DNA of 64,000 nucleotides. It comes from Cryptomeria japonica. Lineage: Eukaryota; Streptophyta; Pinopsida; Cupressales; Cupressaceae. Below, piece by piece: positions 36,515 through 48,094 of this stretch. The notes under the pieces are model-generated. The model saw nothing but the letters and a program-made list of their open reading frames with translations. It made no database searches and was not told the DNA's origin. The position numbers and the translations under genes are program-made. The stretch is taken from NCBI RefSeq assembly GCF_030272615.1, contig NC_081412.1, positions 544,532,370-544,596,369 of the forward strand. Direction: 5' to 3'. Each line of letters opens with the position of its first letter. The stretch's first letter is position 1.

Positions 36515-37945
36515 GATGCAGAGGAAGGGTGTGATAAATGAACCTTTAATATTTATAAGGGAAATACAAGGTCCAAACCCCTAGGCCTACTAGAACCCAA
36601 ATGGCTCAAATAGGTCAAATGCAAACCAACACTTTTTCAAATGATTACAAAGGTATGGAATCTTTGTACTACTTCCAAATAAGTTTTTTCCATTGGTTTT
36701 TCAGTTCCAAGAACTTTTTTAAGTGCAAAGCCCTCTTTTTAGCCTTCTAGGCGTAGTTGCCCAATTAGCCCTCCAGCGAGGAAAATGAATTGTTTTCTCT
36801 CAACTTTCCCAAACAACTATTTTTTTTTGTATATTCAGACACCCATTTGTCTTCTCTTCAACATACTAGAAGATTGCATATGGTTTATTTGGAAAGTATA
36901 TGCTGTCCTGTAACTATGCACTATTTTTGGACTCCAAAAATGATAGTTTTACAAAGGAAGTATATAATATTTTAACTCCCTGACTCCCAGACTTTCAAAA
37001 GTCATCCAATATGATTCAAAACTAAGGAAAATGCAATTATTTACAAGTTTAAACCTTATTAGATGCAAAATCCCTTAAAAGTAGGGTTTCTCATATACCC
37101 CTCTTCTAAACACTATACCATCCAAATGATGATGAATTCACCTTTCATTTGAAATGTCTAGACACTGTCAATCATAAAATGTGCCCCTCCTTAAGGTGGA
37201 TTCGCTACTGCTGCTCCTTAGCAATCAATTTCTCCACTCTTACATTCGTTGTTTTGGTGATCACCCCTGTTCTCCACCCAATCTGCACATCAACCTATTA
37301 GTAATTTATTGTACATGTTAGAGGAGTTCCATCCTATGAATATTAGACCTCTTACATTCATGTAATGACCATTCTCATTGTAAATCAACCAAATCAAATG
37401 CCAAATTGCACAAATATGTTACAATAGTCAATGCAGCTAGTCTAAAGTCTGAGACAAATAGATTATCAGTGCATCTTCCCTACAAATAAGATGTTCAAGT
37501 CCTCTTCAATGCATTAGGAATTCGAATACACACTCAAGACAAAGTTACCATAAGCCAAAACACCAAAAAAATTTAAGAAAACAAAAATTTGCTATTATTG
37601 CTTGTCCCAATCTGTACACTAGCATTCTCTGCCGTACAAAGCATTACATCAACCATTTGATCAAAAACTCTTAATTGCTGACACACAAGGTCATGAAATG
37701 ATTTATTGAACTTTCCTAAACTCTTGTAGAATCCCTAAGCCATAAATTCCTATTACATCTTTTTGTTGGTCCTAAGGTCCTTACCAGGCCTTTTAGGACA
37801 AATTACAAACTTATTATAATTTTCATCATTAAAGGCCATACTGGACCTTACGACATCATAATTGATTGGCTCTTCACTCCTAAGACCTTCAAAAGTCTTT
37901 AATGGCTTCATTGAGTCCTTTGGTCTTCCAAATGCACCTACACCA
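36515..37945. other. CACTA interior spacer, no gene seen
   Basis: No recognisable coding sequence. A frame at 36,790-36,975 has no domain. Confidence 0.5.
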
Positions 37946-37947
37946 AC

Positions 37948-38728
37948 TTGAATTCCCCTTCAATGCTTGATGAATGCTTGATTGCTTGTTCACTTGGAAT
38001 TGAATTGATTTTATAATTAAGAGATCACTTGAATTGTAGGTAGACCCCTTCAAATGATAGGGTGGGCTTCCTTTTATACCTAATATATGTCTTGAAAGAA
38101 TTTTATCCTTATGGCATTAAATTAAAGTACTTTCTCTTCTATCTGGTATTGGTGGAGCAGAGGTTGCATTGCATCGACCTATGATACATATTTCCATAGA
38201 TAAAACACAAGTTAAATATATCCTAGGTCGATGCAAAGAAACCTCTACTCTAGAGATCACGAGAAAATAGAGAAAGAACTTTAATTTAATGCCATTAGGA
38301 TAAAAGGCTTTCAAGACAGATAAAATTTGAGTTTGATTGTCATCATTTACTTTGCTAAATTCTTCACACGTAACTCCTGAATCAATTTCCTACACACAAA
38401 AATGACAAAAATAGGTTTGTTGATGAGGGCTTTCCTAGGTCAAAGAGGTTTGAATATACCTTGAATTGTGCAATATGGAAGGTTTGTATTCTTAATCTCC
38501 TACCCATTTCTTAATTTAAAAGATGATATCTTTATTAAATATCTCCTCTATTTTTGGAGGTAGACATCTTTAGGGAAAGACCTCTTCCTCCCTCTTTCAA
38601 ATGATGCCTTTAGATCTAATCTAAAAATGCTTAAATTTGAATATGATACCTTGATGAATCTTTCTTGAATCCTCACACAAGGTTTTAGGATGTCATGCAG
38701 ACTATTGATCATGAATGTTGTGCTTTAA
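37948..38728. repeat. 0.8-kb repeat family, copy B
   Basis: Runs from CTTGAATTCCCCTTCAATGC to GTGCTTTAACTTG and is followed at once by copy C, which restarts with TTGAATTCTCCTTCAATGC. The tandem period is about 780 bases. Confidence 0.88.
38090..38316. repeat. 227-bp near-perfect palindrome (foldback), copy 2
   Basis: Same element and same length as at 35,547, in the same position within the 0.8-kb repeat. Left end TCTTGAAAGAATTTTATCC, right end GGATAAAAGGCTTTCAAGA. Confidence 0.88.
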
Positions 38729-38872
38729 CTTGAATTCTCCTTCAATGCTTGATGAATGCTTGATTGCTTGTTCACTTGGAATTTAATTGATTTTATAGTT
38801 AAGAGATCACTTGAATTGTAGGTAGACCCCTTCAAATGATAGGGTAGGCTTCCTTTTATACCTAATCATACA
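38729..38872. repeat. 0.8-kb repeat family, copy C (partial, lacks palindrome)
   Basis: Matches copy B from TTGAATTC to CTTTTATACCTAAT, then diverges exactly where the 227-bp palindrome begins in copies A and B. It may represent either a truncated copy or a form without the palindrome. Confidence 0.8.
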
Positions 38873-38874
38873 TA

Positions 38875-39405
38875 AAGTGTTTGAATTTTTTCTCACACAT
38901 CAGGCAAGAAATGAGGGGTCAAATTTTGGCTCCCAATCACGAGTCTTGTCAATTTAGGATGTGACATGCAAAAGTGGGCATCAATGTATCAAGATCAGAT
39001 GGACCTTAAGTGATTGTCTCCCTTGCATATGATTTATTTGGGTGATAAACTTCACCATTCTACTCACAAGAATTTTATTAAGTCTCAAATATAGGGAAAC
39101 AGAAGGCTTTAAATAGAAAACTTGTACATGCAACTAAATCCATTGACTAATCAGAAGAACAAAATTAAGAAATGGTTCGGTCATCTGAAAGATGTTGTAG
39201 ACTTGCAACTCACCAGCTACTTAGTTTTTTTTGGTAAGAATTTTTTTGTTTTGGTTATGGTTGTGGTGTTTGTAGGGAGACATTTACAAATTTATATCTA
39301 TTTTCACTATTTAATGGTTTATGGGTTTGTAATGGTAATTTAATGTTCTTTCATATTTTTGTATATATTCTTTATAAAAGCCTATTATATTGATTTTTTA
39401 TATTA
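38875..39405. other. CACTA interior spacer
   Basis: No gene seen; a frame at 39,122-39,343 has no domain. Confidence 0.45.
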
Positions 39406-39406
39406 T

Positions 39407-40381
39407 GGATAATGTTGTGGGTTAGACGGCTTTGTCATCGGTGCATGAAAGCATTGCAACAGTTCTACATTTAAAAATTACATGAAACATTTTTAATTTA
39501 TTTGATTCAGTGTTATTTGCAAAAAAGTTTATGAATGATGTTTCCTTTCTCCAAGAATTGTCTAGGATCTTTCCATCAGATAATATGTAACATCGAATGA
39601 CAAAATCTTTTCTTTACAAATTCTTATTTTATTTAATTATCATCTGAGTGTGAATTAAAATTTATATCTTTACGGAAGCAGAACATACAAGCTAAAGACT
39701 CATGTTCAAGTAAATTTTGTAAAATAAAGAAAGCAGGCATTATCTTGAATGACATGGAAACAAGCTCATCAGTTGCCTAGAAGAGAGCAATTGGAGAAAA
39801 GAAGAGGAAAGTGTTAAGGGTGGTAAATACATAGAGAGTATGCAATACAAACAAACAATGTCTGGAGTGTGTGATGTGACATCTCACATATTTCTAGACA
39901 TAAATTAGAGACGTCACATCACACACTCCAAACATTGTTTGTTTGTATTGCATACTCTCTATGTATTTATCACCCTTTAACACTTTCCTCTTCTTTTCTC
40001 CAATTGCTCTTTTCTAGGCAGTTGATGAGCCTGTTTCCATGTCATTCAAGATAATGCCTGGTTGCTTTCATTTGCAAAATTTACTTGCACATGATTCTTC
40101 AACTTGTATGTTCTTCTTTCATACAAATAAATTTTAATTCACGCTCAGATGATAATTAAATAAAATAAGAATTTGTAAAGAAAAGATTTAGTCATTCGAT
40201 GTTACATATTATCTAACAGAAAGATCTTAGACAATTCTTGGAGAAAGGAAACATTTGATAATCCTTTTTTGCAAATAACACTGAGTCAAATAAATAATAA
40301 ATGTTTTATGCAATTTTTAAAAGTAGAACTCGTTCAATTCTTTCATGCACCGATGACAAAGCCATTTGACCCACATCATCT
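39407..40381. repeat. 0.97-kb inverted repeat (arms about 470 bases, loop 32 bases)
   Basis: Left arm about 39,407-39,880 and right arm 39,913-40,381 are reverse complements, at roughly 90 percent by eye. Examples: GGCTTTGTCATCGGTGCATG on the left pairs with CATGCACCGATGACAAAGCC on the right, and GGAGTGTGTGATGTGAC with GTCACATCACACACTCC next to the loop. It sits about 325 bases inside the right CACTA end. Options are TIRs of a Mutator-like foldback element, an inverted duplication, or a natural hairpin RNA locus. I saw no target-site duplication. Confidence 0.93.
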
Positions 40382-40709
40382 CTCACCGTCGAAATTCCAA
40401 TGACAACTAAAGAAACATCCGACAAGGATGTTGTATATTCGATGTCAATTACATGTCAGAAAGTCGTCGAGGAGAAAACATAGCATCCATCAGAATTTTG
40501 ATGGTAATCCACCAAAATTTGTGGTCAGGGGAGCAAATATAGCCATCGTTGGAGGAGTTCATAACATCGTCGGATGACCGATGCAAATGGCATCGTCGGG
40601 AAGACCGACGATGAGTTTTCAATGGTAAAATTGGTCAAAAGTCCAATGTGGTGTCGTCAAAAGTCTGACAATTAGCCATTGGAAATTAGGCCCAAATGTA
40701 CTAGTGCCT

Positions 40710-42240
40710 AATGTCATTTTCCCTACAACGTTCTTCCCACAAACTTCCACTACAACCCCTGTAGCACATATACTTGGTTTCAAAGAGTTCACTCTTCCCC
40801 CTAATGTTGGTTCAGCCTCTGCTAATCCATCTTTTTCAGGGGTGTCTCCCTTTTTTACCATTATTCTCCCCAACCATTCTTGCATAACCCATTAAGAATA
40901 ACTTTAGTGGTTCTATTTCCTTTTTTCCCTATGTTGTTCCTCCTGGTGCAACATTTGCGGGTCAAGTTATTTCCACCCCAGATACTTATTATCAATAGGT
41001 CACCTACTCCAAGATCGTACATCTTAACTGGACCAACAAGAGGAAGGATATGGATGGACAGAAGCTAGCTCGACCACATGTGCAGATACATTTCAACGAG
41101 AAGAATCAAAATCTCCTATTTGCAACCATTTTCCCAAAGGTCAACAAGATGGAGGCCCAAATGAAATTAGATGATTACTCCCTACATGTTGTTGGGATTG
41201 ATCTCATGAATGCCACTATGCAATGGATAAGGTGGAAATGATGGAAGAGACTTCGAAGGCCATGTCTTTGGATTTCATCAAGAAGAGCCATAGTTTGGAC
41301 AAGATGCAAGAAGAGCTCAGTCTCCTGAAAGAATCCTTGGATCGTCAGAGGAAGGAGGATAAAGCTAGAAATGTTGAGATCAACCGTTTGCAAGGCTTGT
41401 TAGCTCAAGAAAATTCTGAAAAGGAAAAGTTGCAAGGTGCCCTGAACAACGTGAGTTCTTAGCTGCAGGGACAAGAGGTTGCGAGGAATGTAGCACTAAA
41501 TGAATTGCAAGAGAGAATACAAGAAATACAATAATTGAAATAAACTTCTAGAGATGCTAACCAGATTCAAGCTCAATTATAGGAAGAGGTTCACCTGAAA
41601 GAAGAATATGCTCGATATTTGAGTGATGCATGGGTCACTCTTTCTGAGGAATGAGGGAATTTTGAAGCAACCACGTGTGAAATGTACATTATCCTAGAAC
41701 AAGCTGAGAAGGAACTCCTGAATACAGAGGAATTATTATAGTAAGAGCAAGGTTGAATAGTGCGGCTTCGAGATGCTTTTCAGGATAGAGGCACCAAGAT
41801 CCTCACTTTGGAGTATCAGGCCACTCGTGAGCAGGACAAAAATAAAGATCTGAAAAATGAGATAAGATTGAAAGACAATGAAATCACACACTTATCTCAA
41901 ATTTTCTCCCCTCTAGAAGTTCCTGAAGATCTCTCCTCGGTTGTGGAACAATTGTATGTTTCTCATTGGAAGAAGGTTAAGCAATATTGCCCTTCATAGC
42001 AGCCTATGTTGAGGTTCCTTCGTGAAGCATAGTCTCTTTGTGCTAAAGCGGATGTTCTAATTTATAGGGTTATGCTCTTAATTGGTCCTAAGATCCCCAT
42101 GGCCTAGAGGTTGATTTAGTGGCTATATGCCACTTGTGATGAGAATTTGGTAGCAAAGGGAGTTGCAAATTGTAAGCAATTGACCAAGAGGGTCAATCTT
42201 TTCATCAATCATCACAAGGCAACAATACAAGTGTCAGCAA
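40710..42240 (+). pseudogene. Sense accessory ORF, right half: Pro-rich linker and coiled coil
   Basis: Continues, in phase, the frame cut at 31,305. A Ser/Thr/Pro-rich linker (about 40,710-40,880) is followed in shifted frames by a basic segment (KLARPHVQIHFNEKN), then a long coiled-coil region. That region includes MQEELSLLKESLDRQRKE and INRLQGLLAQENSEKEKLQ at 41,223-41,460, LNELQERIQEIQ at about 41,500, and REQDKNKDLKNEIRLKDNE at 41,830. A C-terminal part (FINHHKATIQVSATLNF) ends near 42,250. At least eight stops. The product is unknown; the heptad pattern suggests oligomerisation. Confidence 0.6.
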
Positions 42241-42249
42241 CACTTAATT

Positions 42250-43502
42250 TTTAGGCAACTCAAATAACTAGAGGACAACTGAGAAGGGGGGGTGAATCAA
42301 TTGTCACCGGATTACAAAGATTTAAGCATTTAAATCCTTATTATCAGAACACATAAAATCAATACCAGAATGCATTAACATATTAGTGGGATAATTGATA
42401 TAGCAATCAAACATAAACATAAATCACAGAACAGTTACCATCCATCCAAAAAACATGACACCAAGATTTGTTCCTGGAAAACCTTGCAAAGGGAAAATCC
42501 ACAGTGGGAAGCCTACCCACAATCAAATAATACTTCTGCAGTATGTATGTGATTAGAATATGAGGGGCCTACACATGGAAGAAGGCTAACATCCTAGAGC
42601 ATGCTTCTCGTTACAAAAAGGATCCTCACTAACTACAAAAAACATCGGACTACAATCTGGAAACAAGAGTGAGCTGCGAGTATAGGATCTTCTATGCCTG
42701 AGTATAGTTTCGGTTAAGCTTAATACTAGAGGCCTTAAACCTCTATTACAAAACAACTCAATCACCTATGATTGACCAAACCTTTTGCATATGATTACAA
42801 TTACTTACACACATATAAACCTATAACCTTGACTTGTATGTCATACATAGAGATCTTACATCATATTTATATTACCCTGAGACCTAAACAATTAGGTTGG
42901 CCACCAAAAAGAGAATACAATAAGTTTACAACATAAACCCACAATCCAATAATCAACCAAGTCGTCTTAGGCCAAAAAAAATGTAAACCAATTATTAAAT
43001 CTCATGGATAATGCATTAGGAACATCCTCCAACACGTTATAGAAACCGGTCCATAACCTAGATAATATCAAACCCAAAATAGGTCACCATAAACCAAATC
43101 CAACACAATTGATGAACTACAACATGAACATGATAACCAACAACATCATGAAAGCCATCTAGAATCCATACCAACACTACCTATCACATGCTTCAAAAGA
43201 TCTTCAACAAAGCTCTGTCGGTAAAAACCTTACTAATGACCAAAAGGTTTAGTAGAACAAATGATAGCTCCTGAGTCATCAAATCCCAAACCAACTGAGC
43301 GCGATACCCATTTGAATAGCATGAATGATAGATCTAAACCAATTCCATGAACCAAAGCATACCAGATGCTACAGGATCAATAACATAAACAACCACTCTA
43401 CTGGAACCAACCGGAAACCGATAAACAACCAAAGCTACCAGTTTTGCCATCAATGACAAAACATCAATGCAACAAATAATCAATTACTTCAAATTTCCAA
43501 AA
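42250..43502 (-). repeat. 3' LTR of minus-strand Copia
   Basis: It lies just downstream (lower coordinates) of the Copia RNase H frame and of the purine tract. It has no coding sequence. Its left end carries CAACTGAGAAGGGGGGGTGAATCA, similar in pattern to the left end of the solo LTR at 53,987 (CACTGAGAGGGGGGGCTCAATCA), so both may belong to one lineage. Exact ends are uncertain by about 20 bases. Confidence 0.7.
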
Positions 43503-43514
43503 ATCTCCCCCTTT
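43503..43514 (-). other. Copia polypurine tract (minus strand)
   Basis: The minus strand reads AAAGGGGGAGAT just before the LTR. Related G-rich purine tracts (AAAGGGGGAGAG near 43,690, TTAGGGGGAGTAG near 43,775) lie upstream, as in the Sirevirus type of Copia. Confidence 0.7.
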
Positions 43515-43869
43515 GTTATTGATGTCAATACTAGATGTGAAAAACATCCAATTGCTAAGAAACGCCAAACAAGTCTCCCCCAATGGAAGACAACCAACAA
43601 TCTCCCACAAAATGATATAGCAATGAAGTTATGAACCAAACTTTCTTTTGACTAAAATTCTATTAAGCTTTGTTTTTCATATATATCTCTCCCCCTTTGA
43701 TATCAATGCCAAAATTATGACATCAACATCAAAGAAAAATCATAAATCCTCTAAATCTTACAGTTGACTACTCCCCCTAAGTAGTAGCACCACCACATCA
43801 ATCTGGAATGAGTAATAACTTTGATATTGCATACAGACTGATGTCAATCAACATCACTCAAGTCTCTAC

Positions 43870-44548
43870 CTAAGGGACAAAAATCCCCAATTTGTCTCTG
43901 AAGTACTCAAATGATTTTTTAGGCAAAGGTTTAGTGAAAATGTCTACAATATTCTCTTTATTGTTCACATAAACTAGTCCAACATTATTTTCTTCCACCT
44001 TCACCTTCAGAAAGTTATACTTGATAGATATGTGCTTTGTCTTAGAATGAAATACTAAATTCTTTGATATATCAATAGCTACCGGTTCATTACAATCCAC
44101 CTTTATATCCTTCAACATTTGCTTCATCCATAGAACTTGTGTATAGTTAGTATCAGCAACAACATACTTAGCTTCAACAATAGATAAAGAATTGCATGAC
44201 TGCTTCTTGTTGATCCATGAAACAAGTTTCTTTCCAAGAAAGAAATCTCCATCAGATGTGCTCTTCCGATCATTAACATCTCCGACCCAATCTACATTTG
44301 TATATGCAAATAATGTAAAGTCATCATTTTTAGGATACCACAAACCATACTCAGTTGTTCCCTGCAAATATCTGAAAATCCTTTTCACTACACTCTCATG
44401 ATTTTCTCTAGGATCACTCTGATATCTTGATATAATACAAATTGCATTCATTATATCCAGTCTAGTCTGAGTTAGATATAATAAACCACCAATCATAGAC
44501 TTTACCTAGTAGGATTTACCAATGTAGAAGCATCATTATTTGTCAATT
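43870..44548 (-). pseudogene. Copia pol 3' end: RT tail and RNase H
   Basis: The minus-strand frame 44,496-43,870 reads MIGGLLYLTQTRLDIMNAI (RT end), then TNVDWVGDVNDRKSTSDGDFF, SLSIVEAKYVVADTNYTQVLW and the tail NIVDIFTKPLPKKSFEYFR, ending in LGIFVP and a stop. The RNase H first motif is kept (NVDWVGD), and the second has Glu in EAKY. The frame continues upstream with a TAG to 44,548, where it is cut by a CACTA-type end. The rest of the element (gag, integrase, most of RT) is not seen beyond the break. Confidence 0.92.
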
Positions 44549-44756
44549 CCCTAATACATTTGGCCTAAAATTACGACAGAGGTTTCCAATGGAGAAGGTA
44601 TATTGTGACCAAATGTGATTTTTTTTTGAAAAAATGCCTGAATTCATTTGAATTCCGATGATAATTTCACATTTGGTTTGATAGAGAAGGCATTATTTTT
44701 TAAAAGTGCCCCCATTCATCAAAATTCCGACGATCGCAAGCATTACTTAAAAAAAA
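44549..44756 (+). mobile_element. Second CACTA left end of the same family
   Basis: CCCTAATACATTTGG followed by GCCTAAAATTA.GACAGAGGTTTCC matches the left end of the element at 31,306 (CACTAATACATTTGG) for about 200 bases, through GTGCCC..CATTCATC.AAATT. The first A is C. No right end was found downstream, so it is a fragment or a deleted copy. Confidence 0.8.
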
Positions 44757-44789
44757 CAATAAATGAGAGAAGTCATTTTCTCAATCATT

Positions 44790-46565
44790 AATCCCGCCTA
44801 AACTTCGTTGACCTCTGGCATCCACAAAGACATTGGGAACTACCAGCTTCCCCAAATCCAAAACATAACCATTACAAGGAGGGAAACAAAACCTTATGGA
44901 TTGAGGTCACCCAGGATAGGTAGATAGGGCATCCCACCCACCCCGACCCTATAGTTTCTTTAGCGATCTCTCAAATGAGCCTATAGTTTCTGCCAGGTGA
45001 TCTCTAATCCTGAGAATCGATCTCTCAATTTCCATAGTTGGGGATGGGGGATGCCACCAAGATTCAGTTCAAGAAAAAAGGTAGGGTTGTGGGGCACGAA
45101 CCAACTTAAAGATGCAAATGTCAACTTTTCTCTTTCTATGGAAGTGAAGTGACTAGTATATTTTCAGCTCTACAACCTCTGAGGTAATCAACTGATTCAT
45201 TCACAGGTCTCATTTGATTATCTGCCAAATTATATAAGATGTTCATCAATCCCTCTTTTTGAGGTAGAAGTTTTTCCAATTGATTGTCTCATTTTTGTGC
45301 ACTTAGTAGAGACTTGAGGTTTCAACCACATCTAGGGTTGTTGTTAAGCTAGATTAGGTGCAAACTTGACATAATAGGCCTCATCAAAAGAGTATAGAAT
45401 TAAGAAAAAACAAAGTTCAACTAGACAAAATGTTATCTAGACAAGGAGATCAGTAAACAGATAATGTTGAAGACTTCAAATTATAACTTAAAGCTAGGAA
45501 ACAGGATGTAGCAGGTCATAGCAATGCTAGGAATTAGGGTTTAAGGGAGCTTGTTAGGACTTAGGAGTTCTATCACTTAGGAAATTTTTCTTGGCAAGCG
45601 AAAGATAGATAAGAGATCCTAGGAAAATTGTAGGGATTCTATTAGGACCCAAACAAGAAAATAAAAGATAAGAATTTTTTTGATATTAAACCACACTATC
45701 ATCTATAATCATGAATCCATCAAAATATAAAAATATAATTTTATTAATCATATATATGATTATGTTGTGTCAATTCTCAAACATTCTTAAATACCTATGA
45801 CATCATAATTATCATCACTGTTGTACCCGTAATTATCACTAAACCAATAATCCTAGTCTCACATGCATACCATCAATATCCTCGAACCAAAAGACAAACT
45901 ATGTACATGTCTCCATCGAAGTTAACACTAAAAATACCTATAAAATTTTATCAAGAAACACAAAATCTAATACCATCATATCATTCTTCTAAAAACATGT
46001 ACCCGCTCATTTTTTCCCCACTAATTGATTAGATGTATCTAACAAATAAGCCTTGAGAATCTAAGAGCATAAGATTAGATCACACTTGCAATTCAATGCA
46101 AATGGTTGATTGTGTAAATTCTAAATACTGCAAAATATATATTTTATTATAGCATTAAATGTTTTTCTAAGGTATATCTATGTTAAGGAAATACTATTGC
46201 TACATAATAATTTTTTGGAAGCTACCATGCAACGTATTGAAGCATGAAACTTAACTCTTATTAGGAAATCCCCTAGGTTGAATTGACAACAATAAATATA
46301 AATAAGAAGGTGGCTAGGGTTGTAAATATAAGTGACAAAAATAAATATTGTTAATTTGTTTTCTCAATGTTGTTGAAGCTTAATGTTTATTTAAATGCTT
46401 GACTGTGTCTAAAAGATGCCTTCATGGAAAGCTTTGATTATGGGTTTGATAATGAGTATCAATAGTTGATTATTGATTATTGTTGATAACTAATTCTAGA
46501 TAATAAGGAATAATAATTGAAACCTAAGAGACTGTTTTATTTCCATTTGATACTTTGTAATCTCT
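44790..46565. other. Spacer, nothing recognised
   Basis: AT-rich, stop-dense on both strands. No continuation of the minus-strand Copia was seen. Confidence 0.5.
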
Positions 46566-46569
46566 TCAT

Positions 46570-47800
46570 TATGTTTCTTGAGTATGAGAATACCCTATTC
46601 TCACTTTTGGACCACTAGTGTCTTATTCACCAAGCTCAAGAGATTCAATCAATTGCTGAGAATACCCATATTTCTATGGAGAGGGTCCCTACTTATCGTA
46701 GGATTCACCAAGGCATTTGTCTTAGTCAAAGATCTATTGATCATTCTATAGACATTATCTATTGGTTTCATGCTAATTTGGATTTTCTTTTAATTCTTTC
46801 TAGCCAAAACAATCCACAATCATTAGTAGAACTATTCTAGAGATAGCTTAAAGTGGAAGTGGTGTTGCAATGTAGAAAATATCTCAAATCATCTTAATGG
46901 CAGTTATAGACAAGAGTTATGGCCTTGACAAATGGGGGTGCCAAATAAATAATTTTCCAACAAACGTTTTCAGTTTTCCATTAGGTTTGTCCTTATTTGA
47001 ATGCTCATTTCAACTTCCAAGGACACTAGTTAGTACTAGGTGTGATGATTCTTTGTTTCCACCAAGATCCCTAATATACTACTTTTAGTAAGTTTTCCTT
47101 TTTTTGAAAGCTATATAGTGGCTGAATTTGTATCATGTAACAAGAATGGAAGGCATTCATCTCTACTACAAAGTTTACCCATTTTATAAACACACTCGAT
47201 TAAAATAAAGATAATTTTGTTAAGCTATATTGTAATTATCAATTTTGTGTTTTATTTTGTTCAATTTTTACTTTTGGTACAATAAATTTCTCAACTAGTG
47301 TATTGTTCCCCAAATTACTAGCCTAATTTAGATAAGTACTATCACAACCTAGTTGCTCTTGCATGTACCATTAAATGCAATCATATATTGTATATTTGAA
47401 TTAAAGACGAGACTCATTGATATTGAAGAACTAGCTACTAACTCCTCGAATTCCTTCAAGTTGTTATCTAGGTGGCTTGAGGATAACAAAGATCAAGGAT
47501 GATGAACCGATTTGTGCTGATGCTATGAAGTAACCAAAATAAGTAATGGGCCCCATTGGAAAGTTCATTTGGCAATTGGACTCCCTTCAGAGCCTAGGTA
47601 AGTTGTGATATCTCTAAGTTTGATGGGAAAATTGATGTAGATGTTGTTGACGATTATATTTCTAAATTGGAGATGTATTTCTTTGTAATATGTTAGATTA
47701 GAGAAAATTATGTATGCCCTACTTAAATTAGAATTCCAGTTCAACAATGTTGGATTGCTAGCTTTCTAGCTAAGGAGGAGTTGAAGGAACTCCACTTGAT
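46570..47800 (+). pseudogene. Degraded retroelement gag-like remnants
   Basis: A short coherent frame at about 46,630-46,840 (HQAQEIQSIAENTHISMER) precedes a second one at 47,620-47,800 (GKIDVDVVDDYISKLEMYF, FLAKEELKELHLI). The latter resembles the capsid part of Gypsy gag. Between them is spacer with no supported gene, and the two may not belong to the same element. Confidence 0.4.
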
Positions 47801-48094
47801 TTAGTGATGGAGGTGAATTTCAGTTTTGGTGGTTTCATGGAGGTCATAAAGGAATATTTTTTCAAAAGATACAAATGAAGAAAAGTAAATTTTGTGGCAA
47901 CTGTGAGAGAAATTTTTTATTTTACTACATCAATACTTAATAACAACTTGAGAAGTTGATTCAAAAGGGTCATATTGACCAACTACTTTTGCTTTGTGGA
48001 AGCCCATTTTGTACTTTCCAAGAAGAAGATGGGATATGGTGATTCAAATCGATGATTGGGTCCTAATCAAGAGAACTATCAAGAACAATTTTTT

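Larger units (their letters stand above)
31306..40706. mobile_element. 9.4-kb non-autonomous CACTA transposon
   Basis: The left end begins CACTAATACATTTGG and the right end, read inward on the minus strand, begins CACTAGTACATTTGG. The similarity continues for about 24 bases. CCT precedes the element (31,303-31,305) and follows it (40,707-40,709), the 3-bp duplication expected of CACTA transposons. The interrupted host frame resumes in phase after one CCT is removed. Subterminal regions (31,330-31,545; 40,385-40,690) are rich in short CGTCGG/CCGACGATG-type inverted motifs, likely transposase binding sites. I find no transposase in the 9.4 kb, so it is non-autonomous, filled with other repeats. 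Confidence 0.92.

Noticed and set aside
46897-47088. Possible short gene
   Set aside because: 63 codons with no domain, next to decayed retroelement sequence; not distinguishable from chance.
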